Source: an uncultured Lachnospiraceae bacterium (GTDB lineage Bacteria > Bacillota > Clostridia > Lachnospirales > Lachnospiraceae). Taken from it: a DNA stretch of 9,458 nt. The notes beneath the pieces are model-generated. The model was not told the origin of the DNA and made no database searches. It was given only the letters and a program-made list of their open reading frames with translations. Each line of letters starts with the position of its first letter. Positions within the stretch are counted from its first letter, which is position 1. Shown piece after piece: positions 1 through 6,822 of the stretch. The translations under genes and the position numbers were made by a program. The stretch is from positions 1 through 9,458 of the forward strand of contig CAJUHN010000153.1 in assembly GCA_910585935.1 (NCBI GenBank). Direction: 5' to 3'.

Positions 1-130
1 AAAGAAACCCCTTGGAAGACGTCGGCACTTAATGAGCAGTTCCGTTAGGAATTGCAAATTTAGTACCGCTACGTCTGGAACGGAGCGAGAGCGCGGTTTC
101 GTTGGAATACTTCCCTGCTGTAGCGAACCT
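1..130 (-). repeat. GC-rich palindromic repeat, copy A (truncated by window start)
   Basis: This is a GC-rich block in AT-rich surroundings. Its reverse complement matches the repeats at about 6018-6173 and 9379-9458 almost base for base through a core of about 50 bp (TTCCAACGAAACCGCGCTC, then CGCTCCGTTCCAGACGTAG, then CGGTACTAAATT). The terminal segment 102-124 corresponds to the left terminal inverted repeat of copy B. The flanking AGGTTCGC (reverse complement of 123-130) is shared with copy C. The central hairpin is degenerate here: the arms at about 27-45 and 51-69 pair imperfectly. The other end of the element lies upstream of the window. No protein is encoded. It is probably a non-autonomous MITE-like element or a dispersed structured repeat; the class is inferred. 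Confidence 0.85.
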
Positions 131-185
131 TTGACTTTTAAGTAGGATAATTGTAATTTATAGTGAGAAATGATTTTTCCGAAAG

Positions 186-214
186 TTGTATTTTAGGATA
201 AGAAGTGCTATAAT
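186..214 (+). promoter_or_regulatory. Sigma-A-type promoter for the GTPase operon
   Basis: A perfect -10 box TATAAT lies at 209-214, preceded by an extended -10 TG (206-207). A weak -35 TTGTAT (186-191) lies 17 bp upstream. The first start codon is at 278, which leaves a leader of about 55-60 nt. I looked for a Zur-like or other metal-regulator palindrome between 131 and 277 and saw none that is convincing. Confidence 0.6.
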
Positions 215-277
215 TGGAAAGAACTTAGATTATAAGGATAAATATGGATAGAAAATAAAGAAAGAGGGTAATAAATA

Positions 278-1318
278 ATGACAAAAATAAATGTGATATC
301 AGGTTTTTTAGGAGCTGGTAAGACTACGTTAATTAAGAAATTGCTTTCTGATGTATTTAAAGGGCAGAAAGTAGTTTTGATTGAAAATGAGTTTGGAGAA
401 ATTGGAATCGATAGTGGATTTTTAAAAGATGCGGGGATAGAGATTACAGAAATGAATTCGGGCTGTATTTGTTGTTCTTTAGTAGGGGATTTTGGTACAG
501 CGTTAAAAGAAGTTTTGGTAAAATTTGCTCCAGATCGTATTATTATTGAACCATCTGGGGTAGGGAAACTTTCTGATGTTGTAAAGGCAGTGCAGGGAGT
601 AGCGAAAGATGCTGATGTAGAATTAGATAGTTCTATTACGGTAGCGGATGCGACAAAATGTAAGATTTATATGAAAAATTTTGGTGAGTTTTATAATAAT
701 CAGGTGGAACATGCGGATACTATTGTGCTGAGTCGGACTCAAAATATGGATCAGACGAAATTGGAAACAGCAGTTAAATTATTACAGGATAAAAATACGA
801 CAGCAGCGATTATCACTACACCATGGGATGAATTAGATGGAGAGATTATATTAAAGGCTATGAATCAGAGAAATTCTATGGTAGAGGAGATGTTGGAAGA
901 ACATCATCATGAACATGAGTGTGGATGTGGACATCATCACCATGAAGATGGAGAGGAGTGTCATGAAGGGCATCATCATGAACATGGAGAGGAATGTGGG
1001 TGTGAACATCATCATCATGAGCATGGACATCATCATGCAGATGAAGTATTTACCAGTTGGGGGAAAGAAACTCCTCATAAGTATTCAGAGGCAGATTTAA
1101 AGGAAATTTTGGAGAAATTAGCAAATGGGAATGAATATGGTATGATATTGCGTGCAAAGGGGATTATTTCAGGAGAAGATGGGGAATGGATGCAGTTTGA
1201 TTTAGTGCCGGGAGAATATGAAATTCGGAAGAGTTCTCCAGATTATACAGGAAGGCTTTGTGTGATAGGTTCTGAATTGGAATTTGAAAAATTAGAAAAA
1301 CTTTTCCATTTGGCTTGA
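278..1318 (+). CDS. CobW/COG0523 G3E-family GTPase with His-rich metal-binding loop
   Basis: This is a likely cytoplasmic metallochaperone GTPase of 346 residues. The Walker A motif GFLGAGKT spans residues 9-16. The family-defining CxCC metal site (CICC) is at 63-66, followed by IIEPSG at 89-94 and the base-recognition segment SRTQ at 152-155. Residues about 209-253 form a linker packed with His, Cys and acidic residues, typical of zinc- or nickel-handling members. A CobW C-terminal domain follows at about 258-345. Family knowledge: COG0523 proteins use GTP hydrolysis to deliver or insert metals, often zinc. The actual metal cannot be read from sequence. The start is supported by a GAGGG ribosome binding site 8-9 nt upstream. 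It is followed 40 nt later by a second G3E GTPase, so the two probably act together. The His-rich stretch also produces meaningless open frames on other strands. Confidence 0.93.
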   Translation: MTKINVISGFLGAGKTTLIKKLLSDVFKGQKVVLIENEFGEIGIDSGFLKDAGIEITEMNSGCICCSLVGDFGTALKEVLVKFAPDRIIIEPSGVGKLSDVVKAVQGVAKDADVELDSSITVADATKCKIYMKNFGEFYNNQVEHADTIVLSRTQNMDQTKLETAVKLLQDKNTTAAIITTPWDELDGEIILKAMNQRNSMVEEMLEEHHHEHECGCGHHHHEDGEECHEGHHHEHGEECGCEHHHHEHGHHHADEVFTSWGKETPHKYSEADLKEILEKLANGNEYGMILRAKGIISGEDGEWMQFDLVPGEYEIRKSSPDYTGRLCVIGSELEFEKLEKLFHLA

Positions 1319-1358
1319 GAATGATGGAAAGAAACACAAAAAATGGAGGTTGGGGATA

Positions 1359-2312
1359 ATGGAGATACCAGTTTTTTTGTTTACGGGTTTTTTGGATAGT
1401 GGAAAGACATCATTTATTAGAGAAACGGTAGAAGATGACCAATTTTCAACGGGGGAAAAGACTTTGTTGATTGCCTGTGAAGAAGGGGAAGTAGAATATG
1501 ATGAAACTGTTTTAAATAAATATAATATTTTTTTGGAGCAGGTGGAAGATGAAGAGGATTTTACAGAGGCTTATTTACAGGAATGTTCTAAAAAGTATCA
1601 GCCGGAGAAAATTCTGATTGAATATAATGGTATGTGGCGGCTGGAAAAGATGATGACCATGAAATTGCCTAGAAGATGGGAAATTGTACAGATTATTACA
1701 ACAGTGGCGGCGAATACGTTTGATTTATATTTGAATAATATGCGGTCTATTGTGATGGAACAGTTTACGAATACAGATATGGTAATTTTTAATCGATGTG
1801 ATGAGAATACAAAAAAGGCTTCTTATAGGAGGAGTGTAAAAGCGGTAAATCCTAGAGCGCAAGTCTATATGGAAAATGCAGATGGAAGTGAGCCGTCAGA
1901 GGAAGAAGCGCTGCCTTATGATATCACACAAAATGAGATAGAATTAGAAGATACAGATTTTGGCGTATGGTATATTGATGCGATGGATAATCCAGAACGT
2001 TATGCAGGGAAGACAATGAAAATGCGTGTACAAGTTTATAAAAATAATCGCATGGCAGATACTTCTTTTGTTCCAGGGCGTTTTGCGATGACTTGTTGTG
2101 TAGATGATATTCGGTTTATTGGACCTCTTTGCCATGCTGTATCAAATACAAAAGAGATTATAAAGAAATTAAAAAAGAGAGAATGGATTTACCTCACTGC
2201 TGTTGTAAAACAGGAATATTCTCCGCTTTATCAGGGAGAAGGACCAGTTTTATATGCGGAAAAAATTGAATCTACAACAGAACCAAAGGAGAAGTTAGTA
2301 TTTTTTAATTAG
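1359..2312 (+). CDS. Divergent G3E GTPase with YcgQ/TIGR03943-like C-terminal domain
   Basis: This protein has 317 residues. The N-terminal half is a G3E GTPase fold: Walker A GFLDSGKT (10-17), ILIEYNG (85-91, in place of the usual IIEPSG) and NRCD (145-148, an NKxD-type base-recognition motif). The CxCC metal motif of canonical COG0523 proteins is absent. The C-terminal part (about 220-317) has the pattern VPGRFAMTCCVDD followed by a strand-rich segment ending LYAEKIE. I recognise this as resembling the C-terminal domain of YcgQ/TIGR03943 proteins, which are usually encoded beside a DUF318 permease. The start is placed at ATG 1359 because GGAGG at 1345-1349 lies 9 nt upstream; the upstream in-frame TTG at 1350 abuts that site. 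It is co-directional with the His-rich GTPase, so a paired metal-handling role is inferred. The domain assignment is from memory of motifs, not a search. Confidence 0.8.
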   Translation: MEIPVFLFTGFLDSGKTSFIRETVEDDQFSTGEKTLLIACEEGEVEYDETVLNKYNIFLEQVEDEEDFTEAYLQECSKKYQPEKILIEYNGMWRLEKMMTMKLPRRWEIVQIITTVAANTFDLYLNNMRSIVMEQFTNTDMVIFNRCDENTKKASYRRSVKAVNPRAQVYMENADGSEPSEEEALPYDITQNEIELEDTDFGVWYIDAMDNPERYAGKTMKMRVQVYKNNRMADTSFVPGRFAMTCCVDDIRFIGPLCHAVSNTKEIIKKLKKREWIYLTAVVKQEYSPLYQGEGPVLYAEKIESTTEPKEKLVFFN

Positions 2313-2344
2313 GTTCTGATATCAGATAAGGGAGAAGTTTTGTT

Positions 2345-3154
2345 ATGATAATATTATATCCAGATTTTATCTGTAAATTAAATGAGAAATTAAAAGATGA
2401 TGAAAATTTTTTGTATAATTGTTAATTACAGTGATTAAAAATCCAGCCAGATATACAGGGGTTTTCCGATTGAGCAATGCTAGAACAAAATTGATTCAAA
2501 ATGTGACTCAGAGTAAAGAAATTAAATTTGGGGATTTTATGGAAGATATTGTGACAGAGTATATAGAAAAAATGGGTTATCAGAATTTGAACAAAAATAT
2601 TGGAACGGATTTAGAAGGGAATGCGCTCAGTGCGGATCAAGTTTTTTGTGATGGAGAAGATAATATTTATCTGATAGAACAAAAAATAAGAGATGATCAT
2701 GATAGCACAAAAAAGAGAGGACAATATGCCAATTTTAAAAAGAAATATGAATTATTAATAAAGAAAGTATCCAGAAAAAAATATTATCGCGAGTATGTGG
2801 TTTATTGACCCTAGTCTCATAAAAAATAAAAAGTTTTATATACAGGAAACGAAAAATGATGTACAGGATATAGAAATTTATATTTATTATGGGGAAGAAC
2901 TTTTTTCTAAATTATTTAAAAGAACAGATATTTGGAAGGAATTAAATGCTCATTTAGAGAGGAATAAGAGAGAAAGAAGTAAAGAAGTGATTGCTATTCC
3001 AGATTTTGATACTAGCGAGGAGATATATCAGGCATTAAAGAAGTTAAAATTAGAAGAAAGAAATTTATATAATAAGTTGATATCAGAAAAACCGGAATAT
3101 GTACAACTTCGTAATGAATTATTTCCGACGGGAAAGAATTTAGAAAGGCTATAA
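2345..3154 (+). pseudogene. Type II restriction endonuclease (HinfI-like partner), two frameshifts
   Basis: The gene begins at ATG 2345 behind an excellent ribosome binding site (AAGGGAGA, 2328-2335) only 32 nt after the GTPase. That frame stops at TAA 2423-2425 after 26 codons. Homologous-looking sequence resumes in another frame from about 2422 to 2806 and stops at TGA 2806. It then continues in the original frame from about 2780 to the stop at 3152-3154. Restoring both breaks gives about 269 residues, close to the 262 of R.HinfI. The middle segment has NPARYTGVFR, TQSKEIKFGD and a PD-(D/E)xK-like core: SADQVF followed by LIEQK, with catalytic Asp, Glu and Lys. The second break coincides with an A7 run (2775-2781); reading it as A6 restores KNIIASMWFIDPSL. 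The methyltransferase starts 14 nt downstream. Specificity is inferred from that partner. Sequencing error is possible at the A run, less so at the first break. Confidence 0.75.
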
Positions 3155-3168
3155 GGGAGAGAGAGGAT

Positions 3169-4281
3169 TTGGAAAGTAGAATATTATGTGGTGATACATT
3201 AGAAGAAATGAGCAAAATAGAAAGTGAAACAGTGGATTTAATCTTTGCAGATCCGCCTTATTGGATGAGAGTGGACGGGGTGCTAAATCGTGTCGAGGGA
3301 ACAGAGTTTGATGGTTGTAATGATGAATGGGACAATCAGTTTGGCACTTTAGAAGATTATGAAAGGTTCACAAAGAGCTGGTTACAGGAATGTTATCGTT
3401 TATTAAAAACAAATGGTTCTATCTGGGTGATTGGCTCTATGCAGTGCATTTATTCTATTGGAGCAATTATGCAGCAAATTGGATATTGGCTGATTAATGA
3501 TGTGGTTTGGCATAAAAAAAATCCGACTCCTAATTTCATGGGTACACGTTTAAATAATAGTCATGAAACTCTGATATGGGCGACGAAATCGAAAAAGTCA
3601 AAGTTCACTTTTCATTATAAAACAGCGAAGGAATTAAATACTGATACAGTGGATGAAAATGAGTATGAAAAGGGAATTAGAAAACAATTAGGCTCTGTGT
3701 GGAGAATTGCTGTATGTCAGGGAAATGAGCGTTTAAAAGATGAGAATGGGAAAAAATTACATTCCACACAGAAGCCAGAAGAGTTATTATATCGGATTAT
3801 CGCTATTTCTTCTAATGAAAATGATGTTGTTTTAGACCCTTTTGGAGGGACAATGACGACAGGGGCTGTTGCAAAAAGATTGGGAAGAAACTATATTATG
3901 ATTGAACGTGATGAAAAGTATTATAAATATGGAACAAAGCGGATTGAAAAGGAAGAATATATTGCGGATAATATTTCAAAGGCGATATTTGATGAAAGAC
4001 CGATACGAGTTACAATGGAAGAAATGATAGCAGCAGGATACTTTCAAGCAGGAGAAAAGATGTTTTTGAAAAAGGGAGAGGTATATGCTATTTTGACAGA
4101 AGATGCGAAGATCCGATATAGAGATGAAATCTATGATTTGCATCATGGAGCGGCTGTGATAAAGGGAGCGAAAGCGGATAGATTAAATGGTTTTACTGTT
4201 TGGTATGTGGAAAGAGATGGATATAGAGTGTCCATTGATGAGATAAGAGAAAAATATAGAGAAGATAAGTTGAAGCGTTAA
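3169..4281 (+). CDS. HinfI/CcrM-type adenine-N6 DNA methyltransferase, RAMA-like C-terminus
   Basis: This is a beta-class amino-methyltransferase of 370 residues. The catalytic motif DPPY (28-31, in FADPPYW) precedes the target-recognition region. HSTQKPE (198-204) and the S-adenosylmethionine-binding motif DPFGG (223-227) follow. Residues about 279-365 form a C-terminal domain (EEMIAAGYFQAGEKM, then NGFTVWYVERDGYRVSIDEI) like the RAMA domain of M.HinfI and CcrM. Family knowledge: members with this architecture usually methylate adenine in GANTC, so that target is an inference. The start is TTG at 3169, with GGGAGAG 7-8 nt upstream. It matches the normal N-terminus (SRILCGDTLE), and the next in-frame ATG (3208) would cut into the fold. 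The gene is intact although its endonuclease is broken, so it may act as an orphan methyltransferase. Confidence 0.93.
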   Translation: MESRILCGDTLEEMSKIESETVDLIFADPPYWMRVDGVLNRVEGTEFDGCNDEWDNQFGTLEDYERFTKSWLQECYRLLKTNGSIWVIGSMQCIYSIGAIMQQIGYWLINDVVWHKKNPTPNFMGTRLNNSHETLIWATKSKKSKFTFHYKTAKELNTDTVDENEYEKGIRKQLGSVWRIAVCQGNERLKDENGKKLHSTQKPEELLYRIIAISSNENDVVLDPFGGTMTTGAVAKRLGRNYIMIERDEKYYKYGTKRIEKEEYIADNISKAIFDERPIRVTMEEMIAAGYFQAGEKMFLKKGEVYAILTEDAKIRYRDEIYDLHHGAAVIKGAKADRLNGFTVWYVERDGYRVSIDEIREKYREDKLKR

Positions 4282-4334
4282 CACTTTTTGCCTGTTTGAT
4301 AATATTTTTGGATAATAAGTTATCTTTGCTTATG

Positions 4335-4364
4335 TTGTATATTGGTTTGAATAATATTTATTAT
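4335..4364 (+). promoter_or_regulatory. Possible promoter for the phosphatase gene
   Basis: TTGTAT (4335-4340) is separated by 18 bp from TATTAT (4359-4364) in the 175-bp gap after the methyltransferase. The surroundings are very AT-rich, so similar matches occur easily. No clear terminator separates the upstream operon from this gene. Confidence 0.3.
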
Positions 4365-4456
4365 ATTTGAAATAGAAATCAAGAAAATTTTTAGACTGTT
4401 TTAAATTCATAAAGGAATGAGCTTTTGAAAAAAACAAACAATCAACAGGAGGAAAA

Positions 4457-5176
4457 ATGAAAATATTGATTATAAGGCATGGTGATCCTGATTATGCGGC
4501 AGATTCTTTGACAGAAAAAGGATGGAGAGAAGCGGAGTATCTGTCGGAGCGGCTGATGAAATTGGATATAAAGGAATTTTATGTGTCACCTCTTGGCAGA
4601 GCAAAGGATACCGCTTCCTGTACATTAAAAAAACTTCATAGAACGGCGATAGAATGTGAATGGCTGCGGGAGTTTTCTGTGTATATTAACAGACCAGATG
4701 TAAAGGATAGGAAAACAATTTCTTGGGATTGGCTTCCGCAGGATTGGACGACAGATGAGAGGCTTTATCTGTATGACAAATGGTATGAGGTACAGCCTTT
4801 TCAGGAGGCAAATGTAAAGCAGGAGTATGATTGGATTATTTCAAACTTTGATGCATTATTGAGTGAATATGGTTATGTTCGGGAAGGTCATCTTTACCGA
4901 GCAGAGAAACCTAATTCTGATACGATTGTCTTGTTCTGCCATTTTGGCTTGGGGAGTGTATTGCTCAGTCATCTCATGAGCATTTCTCCTATGGTATTGT
5001 GGCATAATACTTGTATGAGTCCTACCGCAGTGACAACTGTGGTGACGGAAGAGCGAAAAAAGGGAATTGCCAGTTTCCGAGTACTTTCTCTGGGAGATAT
5101 TTCACATCTATATGCAAAAGAAGAGCCACCAGCCTTTGCTGCTAGATTTTGTGAAACCTTTGAAAGTGAGGTTTAG
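4457..5176 (+). CDS. Histidine phosphatase superfamily protein (phosphoglycerate mutase-like)
   Basis: The protein has 239 residues and probably acts in the cytoplasm. The phospho-accepting motif RHG is at residues 7-9 (IIRHGDPDY). The conserved phosphate-binding arginine lies in SPLGRAKDTA (R48), an acidic residue in WLREF (E72), and the second catalytic histidine in LFCHFGLGSV (H162). Together these give a complete 2H-phosphatase active site. Family knowledge covers sugar phosphatases, cofactor phosphatases and mutases, and the substrate cannot be inferred here. A central insertion rich in Trp and Tyr (about 75-125) probably forms the substrate lid. The start is supported by a perfect AGGAGG at 4447-4452, spaced a short 4 nt from ATG. 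The gene is followed by a large hairpin terminator and is likely transcribed on its own or by read-through from the restriction-modification operon. Confidence 0.88.
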   Translation: MKILIIRHGDPDYAADSLTEKGWREAEYLSERLMKLDIKEFYVSPLGRAKDTASCTLKKLHRTAIECEWLREFSVYINRPDVKDRKTISWDWLPQDWTTDERLYLYDKWYEVQPFQEANVKQEYDWIISNFDALLSEYGYVREGHLYRAEKPNSDTIVLFCHFGLGSVLLSHLMSISPMVLWHNTCMSPTAVTTVVTEERKKGIASFRVLSLGDISHLYAKEEPPAFAARFCETFESEV

Positions 5177-5283
5177 ATATATTTTAATGAAATAGATATT
5201 TTAAGAGAGATTTAATAATTTAATATGACAGAGATGATATTGGAGAAATAGCATAAGGGTAAGGCTATGTTTATAGTGATATA

Positions 5284-5345
5284 TGCTCTAAATGGTTTTC
5301 TGATCATGCTGTTTGCATGATTAAAAAGCCATTTAGAGTATTTTT
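5284..5345 (+). terminator. Long hairpin with U-tract downstream of the phosphatase gene
   Basis: CTCTAAATGG (5286-5295) pairs perfectly with CCATTTAGAG (5329-5338). Pairing continues inward through T/A tracts and TGATCATGC (5301-5309) with GCATGATTA (5315-5323) around a TGTTT loop. TA then TTTTT (5341-5345) follows on the plus strand. The hairpin lies about 108 nt after the phosphatase stop. On the minus strand no T-run follows, so it serves plus-strand transcription. The distance leaves room for a long 3' leader or a small RNA, but I see no independent evidence for one. Confidence 0.75.
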
Positions 5346-5430
5346 ATACAGAAAAAATTACTTACTAATACGATAGCGAATCAGCATGATTATGAAAGAA
5401 AGACACCAAATAATGGTATGTATGGATCGC

Positions 5431-5766
5431 TTATTTTGTAGAGCGTATTTTTGGTGAATGTTTCCCTTTCTTTCGTTTGTGCGGAATATTTTCATTTTCA
5501 TGAGTTGCGGTACTTTGTGCCTGTGCTAAGACTTGTTGTCTTGTTTCAATCTCTTTCATAATAGCAGAATAAGAATCTGCCATATTTTCATAAATATTTT
5601 TTGAAAACCCAAACTTATGGTTTAATTCTAATAAATAGTCTTCTATTTCTTTCTTGTTTAAAAGAGCATCTAATTTCATAAATTCATATTCTTTAGAACT
5701 AGCAGTCATATTTTGGGAACATAGACGGTGATAGTTATCAATAAAAACTTTATATTTTTTTTGCAT
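5431..5766 (-). CDS. Small hypothetical protein, charged, basic C-terminus
   Basis: I do not recognise a family. From the preferred start the product is 111 residues. It has no signal peptide or membrane segment, a predicted helical middle (many Glu, Lys and Leu, e.g. LNKKEIEDYLLELNHKFG), and a lysine/arginine-rich tail (HKRKKGKHSPKIRSTK) that could bind nucleic acid. The start at 5766 (MQKKYKVF) is preferred because GAGGAG (complement of 5772-5777) lies 5 nt upstream. An in-frame ATG at 5802 with a weaker AAAGGA site would add 12 residues. A TATAAT box on the minus strand (5836-5841) could be its -10, but its -35 is poor. The gene converges on the phosphatase gene and sits next to repeat copy B. 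Whether it is expressed is uncertain, but codon structure and the ribosome site favour a real gene. Confidence 0.65.
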   Translation of the reverse strand: MQKKYKVFIDNYHRLCSQNMTASSKEYEFMKLDALLNKKEIEDYLLELNHKFGFSKNIYENMADSYSAIMKEIETRQQVLAQAQSTATHENENIPHKRKKGKHSPKIRSTK

Positions 5767-6017
5767 TTGTTCTCCTCGTGGAGTTTTTTGATTGTAATTC
5801 ATAAGATCAATCCTTTATAAATAATATGTATTTTTATTATATTTTACTCTAAAAGATGAAAGAATACAACTGAAAAAATAGGACTAAAGATGTTATGATT
5901 TATTGCTTATAAGAGTATGGTTTGGGAGTATAGATTTAAGAAAATAGGATTGTGAAAAAATATGAGAAAGTAAAGGAAAAAGGATTTATAGTTGTTCAGG
6001 GGATATTTGGAACAAAG

Positions 6018-6173
6018 GGGTCGCTCCGGCAAGGAACTGTTCCAACGAAACCGCGCTTTCGCTCCGTTCCAGACGTAGCGGTACTAAATTCGCAGTCCCG
6101 CTTTTTGCGAAACTGCGAATTTAGTACTAACGTCTTCCAAGGGTCTTCTTTTGGAATAGTCCCTTGCCTCCGC
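6018..6173 (+). repeat. GC-rich palindromic repeat, copy B (complete; MITE-like)
   Basis: This is the complete copy. Imperfect terminal inverted repeats lie at 6023-6045 and 6151-6173 (18 of 23 positions match after reverse-complementing; shared core GGCAAGG.ACT.TTCCAA). Inside is a perfect 16-bp inverted repeat, GTACTAAATTCGCAGT (6081-6096) with its complement at 6112-6127, around a 15-nt loop. CCAGACGT on the left and ACGTCTTCC on the right extend the stem imperfectly. The core of about 50 bp (6041-6090) is almost identical to copies A and C. It could fold into one nested hairpin as DNA or RNA. I found no clear target-site duplication. It encodes no transposase, so if mobile it is non-autonomous. 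Confidence 0.85.
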
Positions 6174-6218
6174 TAGTTGGTTAATTATTCGGGAAAAAAT
6201 GCAGAAAAGGAAAATGTT

Positions 6219-6265
6219 AAAAAACTCAGCTTTTTAAGCAAAAAATAAGAAAAAAGCTGAGTTTT
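6219..6265 (-). terminator. Rho-independent terminator of the XRE regulator gene
   Basis: There is a perfect 15-bp inverted repeat: AAAACTCAGCTTTTT (6221-6235) and AAAAAGCTGAGTTTT (6251-6265), with a 15-nt loop. Read on the minus strand, the stem ends in a run of six T (complement of 6219-6224), as expected about 75 nt downstream of the XRE stop codon. It may also work weakly on the plus strand. Confidence 0.8.
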
Positions 6266-6340
6266 AAAATTGCATAGAATAATTTAAAAAGAAAAATTAA
6301 CTTTTAATCTTTTATTCAAAAATAAATTTAGGATGAAAGA

Positions 6341-6691
6341 TTATTTTTTTGTTGCCAAATCCTTTTCAGAAAGAGCATCTATGTATCCTATCACACGTTC
6401 TCGATTTTGAGAAGACAGAAGATTAAAATAATGTAATAGTCTATTTTCCTGTTCGGTTAATTTCCTAGAGCCATCAGAGGGGGAAATATTTTCTGTTATG
6501 CAAAGAAGGTAATCTGCAGAAGTATTTAAACAATTAACTAGCTTTATTAATATATCGTTAGAAGGTTCAATTCTTCCGATTTCATATCCAGATATTGTTT
6601 CTTGTGCTACCCCTAATTCCAAACCCAGACGGACTTGTGTCATTTTTTTGGTTTCTCTTAACATTTTAATACGTTCTCCTATAGTTTCCAT
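6341..6691 (-). CDS. XRE-family helix-turn-helix transcriptional regulator
   Basis: The protein has 116 residues. The N-terminal lambda-repressor-like HTH_3 domain (about 4-62) is clear: IGERIKMLRETKKMTQVRLG, then LGVAQETISGYEIGRIEPSN and LIKLVNCLNTSADYLL. The C-terminal 45 residues contain LTEQENRLLHYFNLLSSQNRERVIGYIDAL, a helical segment common in Firmicute XRE regulators that probably dimerises. The start is fixed by GGAGG 7 nt upstream. It is transcribed divergently from the Spo0A-like gene across a short region containing a palindrome at 6722-6740. On the minus strand a TTTACA (complement of 6740-6745) and a weak TATCTA (complement of 6717-6722) flank that palindrome, so autorepression together with control of the divergent gene is likely. 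This is inference from layout. Confidence 0.92.
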   Translation of the reverse strand: METIGERIKMLRETKKMTQVRLGLELGVAQETISGYEIGRIEPSNDILIKLVNCLNTSADYLLCITENISPSDGSRKLTEQENRLLHYFNLLSSQNRERVIGYIDALSEKDLATKK

Positions 6692-6721
6692 TCTAAAACC
6701 TCCAATAATAGTATTTTAGAT

Positions 6722-6740
6722 AAGCATAATAGATATGCTT
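6722..6740. promoter_or_regulatory. Palindromic operator between divergent regulator genes
   Basis: AAGCATAATAGATATGCTT is a perfect 7-bp inverted repeat (AAGCATA / TATGCTT) with a 5-bp spacer. Weaker symmetry extends outward (ATTTTA at 6713-6718 and TAAAAT at 6742-6747). It overlaps the -35 of the plus-strand promoter and lies between the -35 and -10 candidates of the minus-strand promoter. This is the position expected for an XRE repressor controlling both genes. Confidence 0.6.
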
Positions 6741-6767
6741 GTAAAATATAGAATTATAAGTTATAAT
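6739..6767 (+). promoter_or_regulatory. Promoter of the Spo0A-like gene
   Basis: TTGTAA (6739-6744) and TATAAT (6762-6767) are separated by an optimal 17 bp, giving a leader of about 50 nt before the start codon at 6823. The -35 overlaps the right half of the palindrome at 6722-6740 by two bases and abuts it, so a bound repressor would block polymerase. Confidence 0.6.
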
Positions 6768-6822
6768 TTATATGCGTAATAAACATATTTATGGATAAGA
6801 AAGAGTGAGAAAGGCGGAACAA

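Larger units (their letters stand above)
5803..6340. other. Gene-free stretch: promoter, repeat copy B, terminator
   Basis: This 538-bp stretch carries a possible -10 (5836-5841, minus strand) for the small hypothetical gene, an AT-rich segment to about 6017, the GC-rich palindromic repeat B, and the terminator of the XRE gene. A 74-codon open frame across 5952-6176 is made almost entirely of repeat sequence, lacks a convincing ribosome site and is not called as a gene. Confidence 0.7.

Noticed and set aside
131..277. Possible Zur-type operator before the GTPase operon
   Set aside because: The metallochaperone context made this worth looking for, but no palindrome resembling a Zur box is visible.
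851..1100. Open frames on both strands across 851-1100 (Met-rich products)
   Set aside because: They are low-complexity shadows of the CAT/GAA-rich His-loop of the first GTPase.
5952..6176. 74-codon plus-strand open frame
   Set aside because: Its sequence is almost entirely repeat copy B, it has no convincing ribosome binding site, and the same repeat in copies A and C does not preserve a comparable gene.
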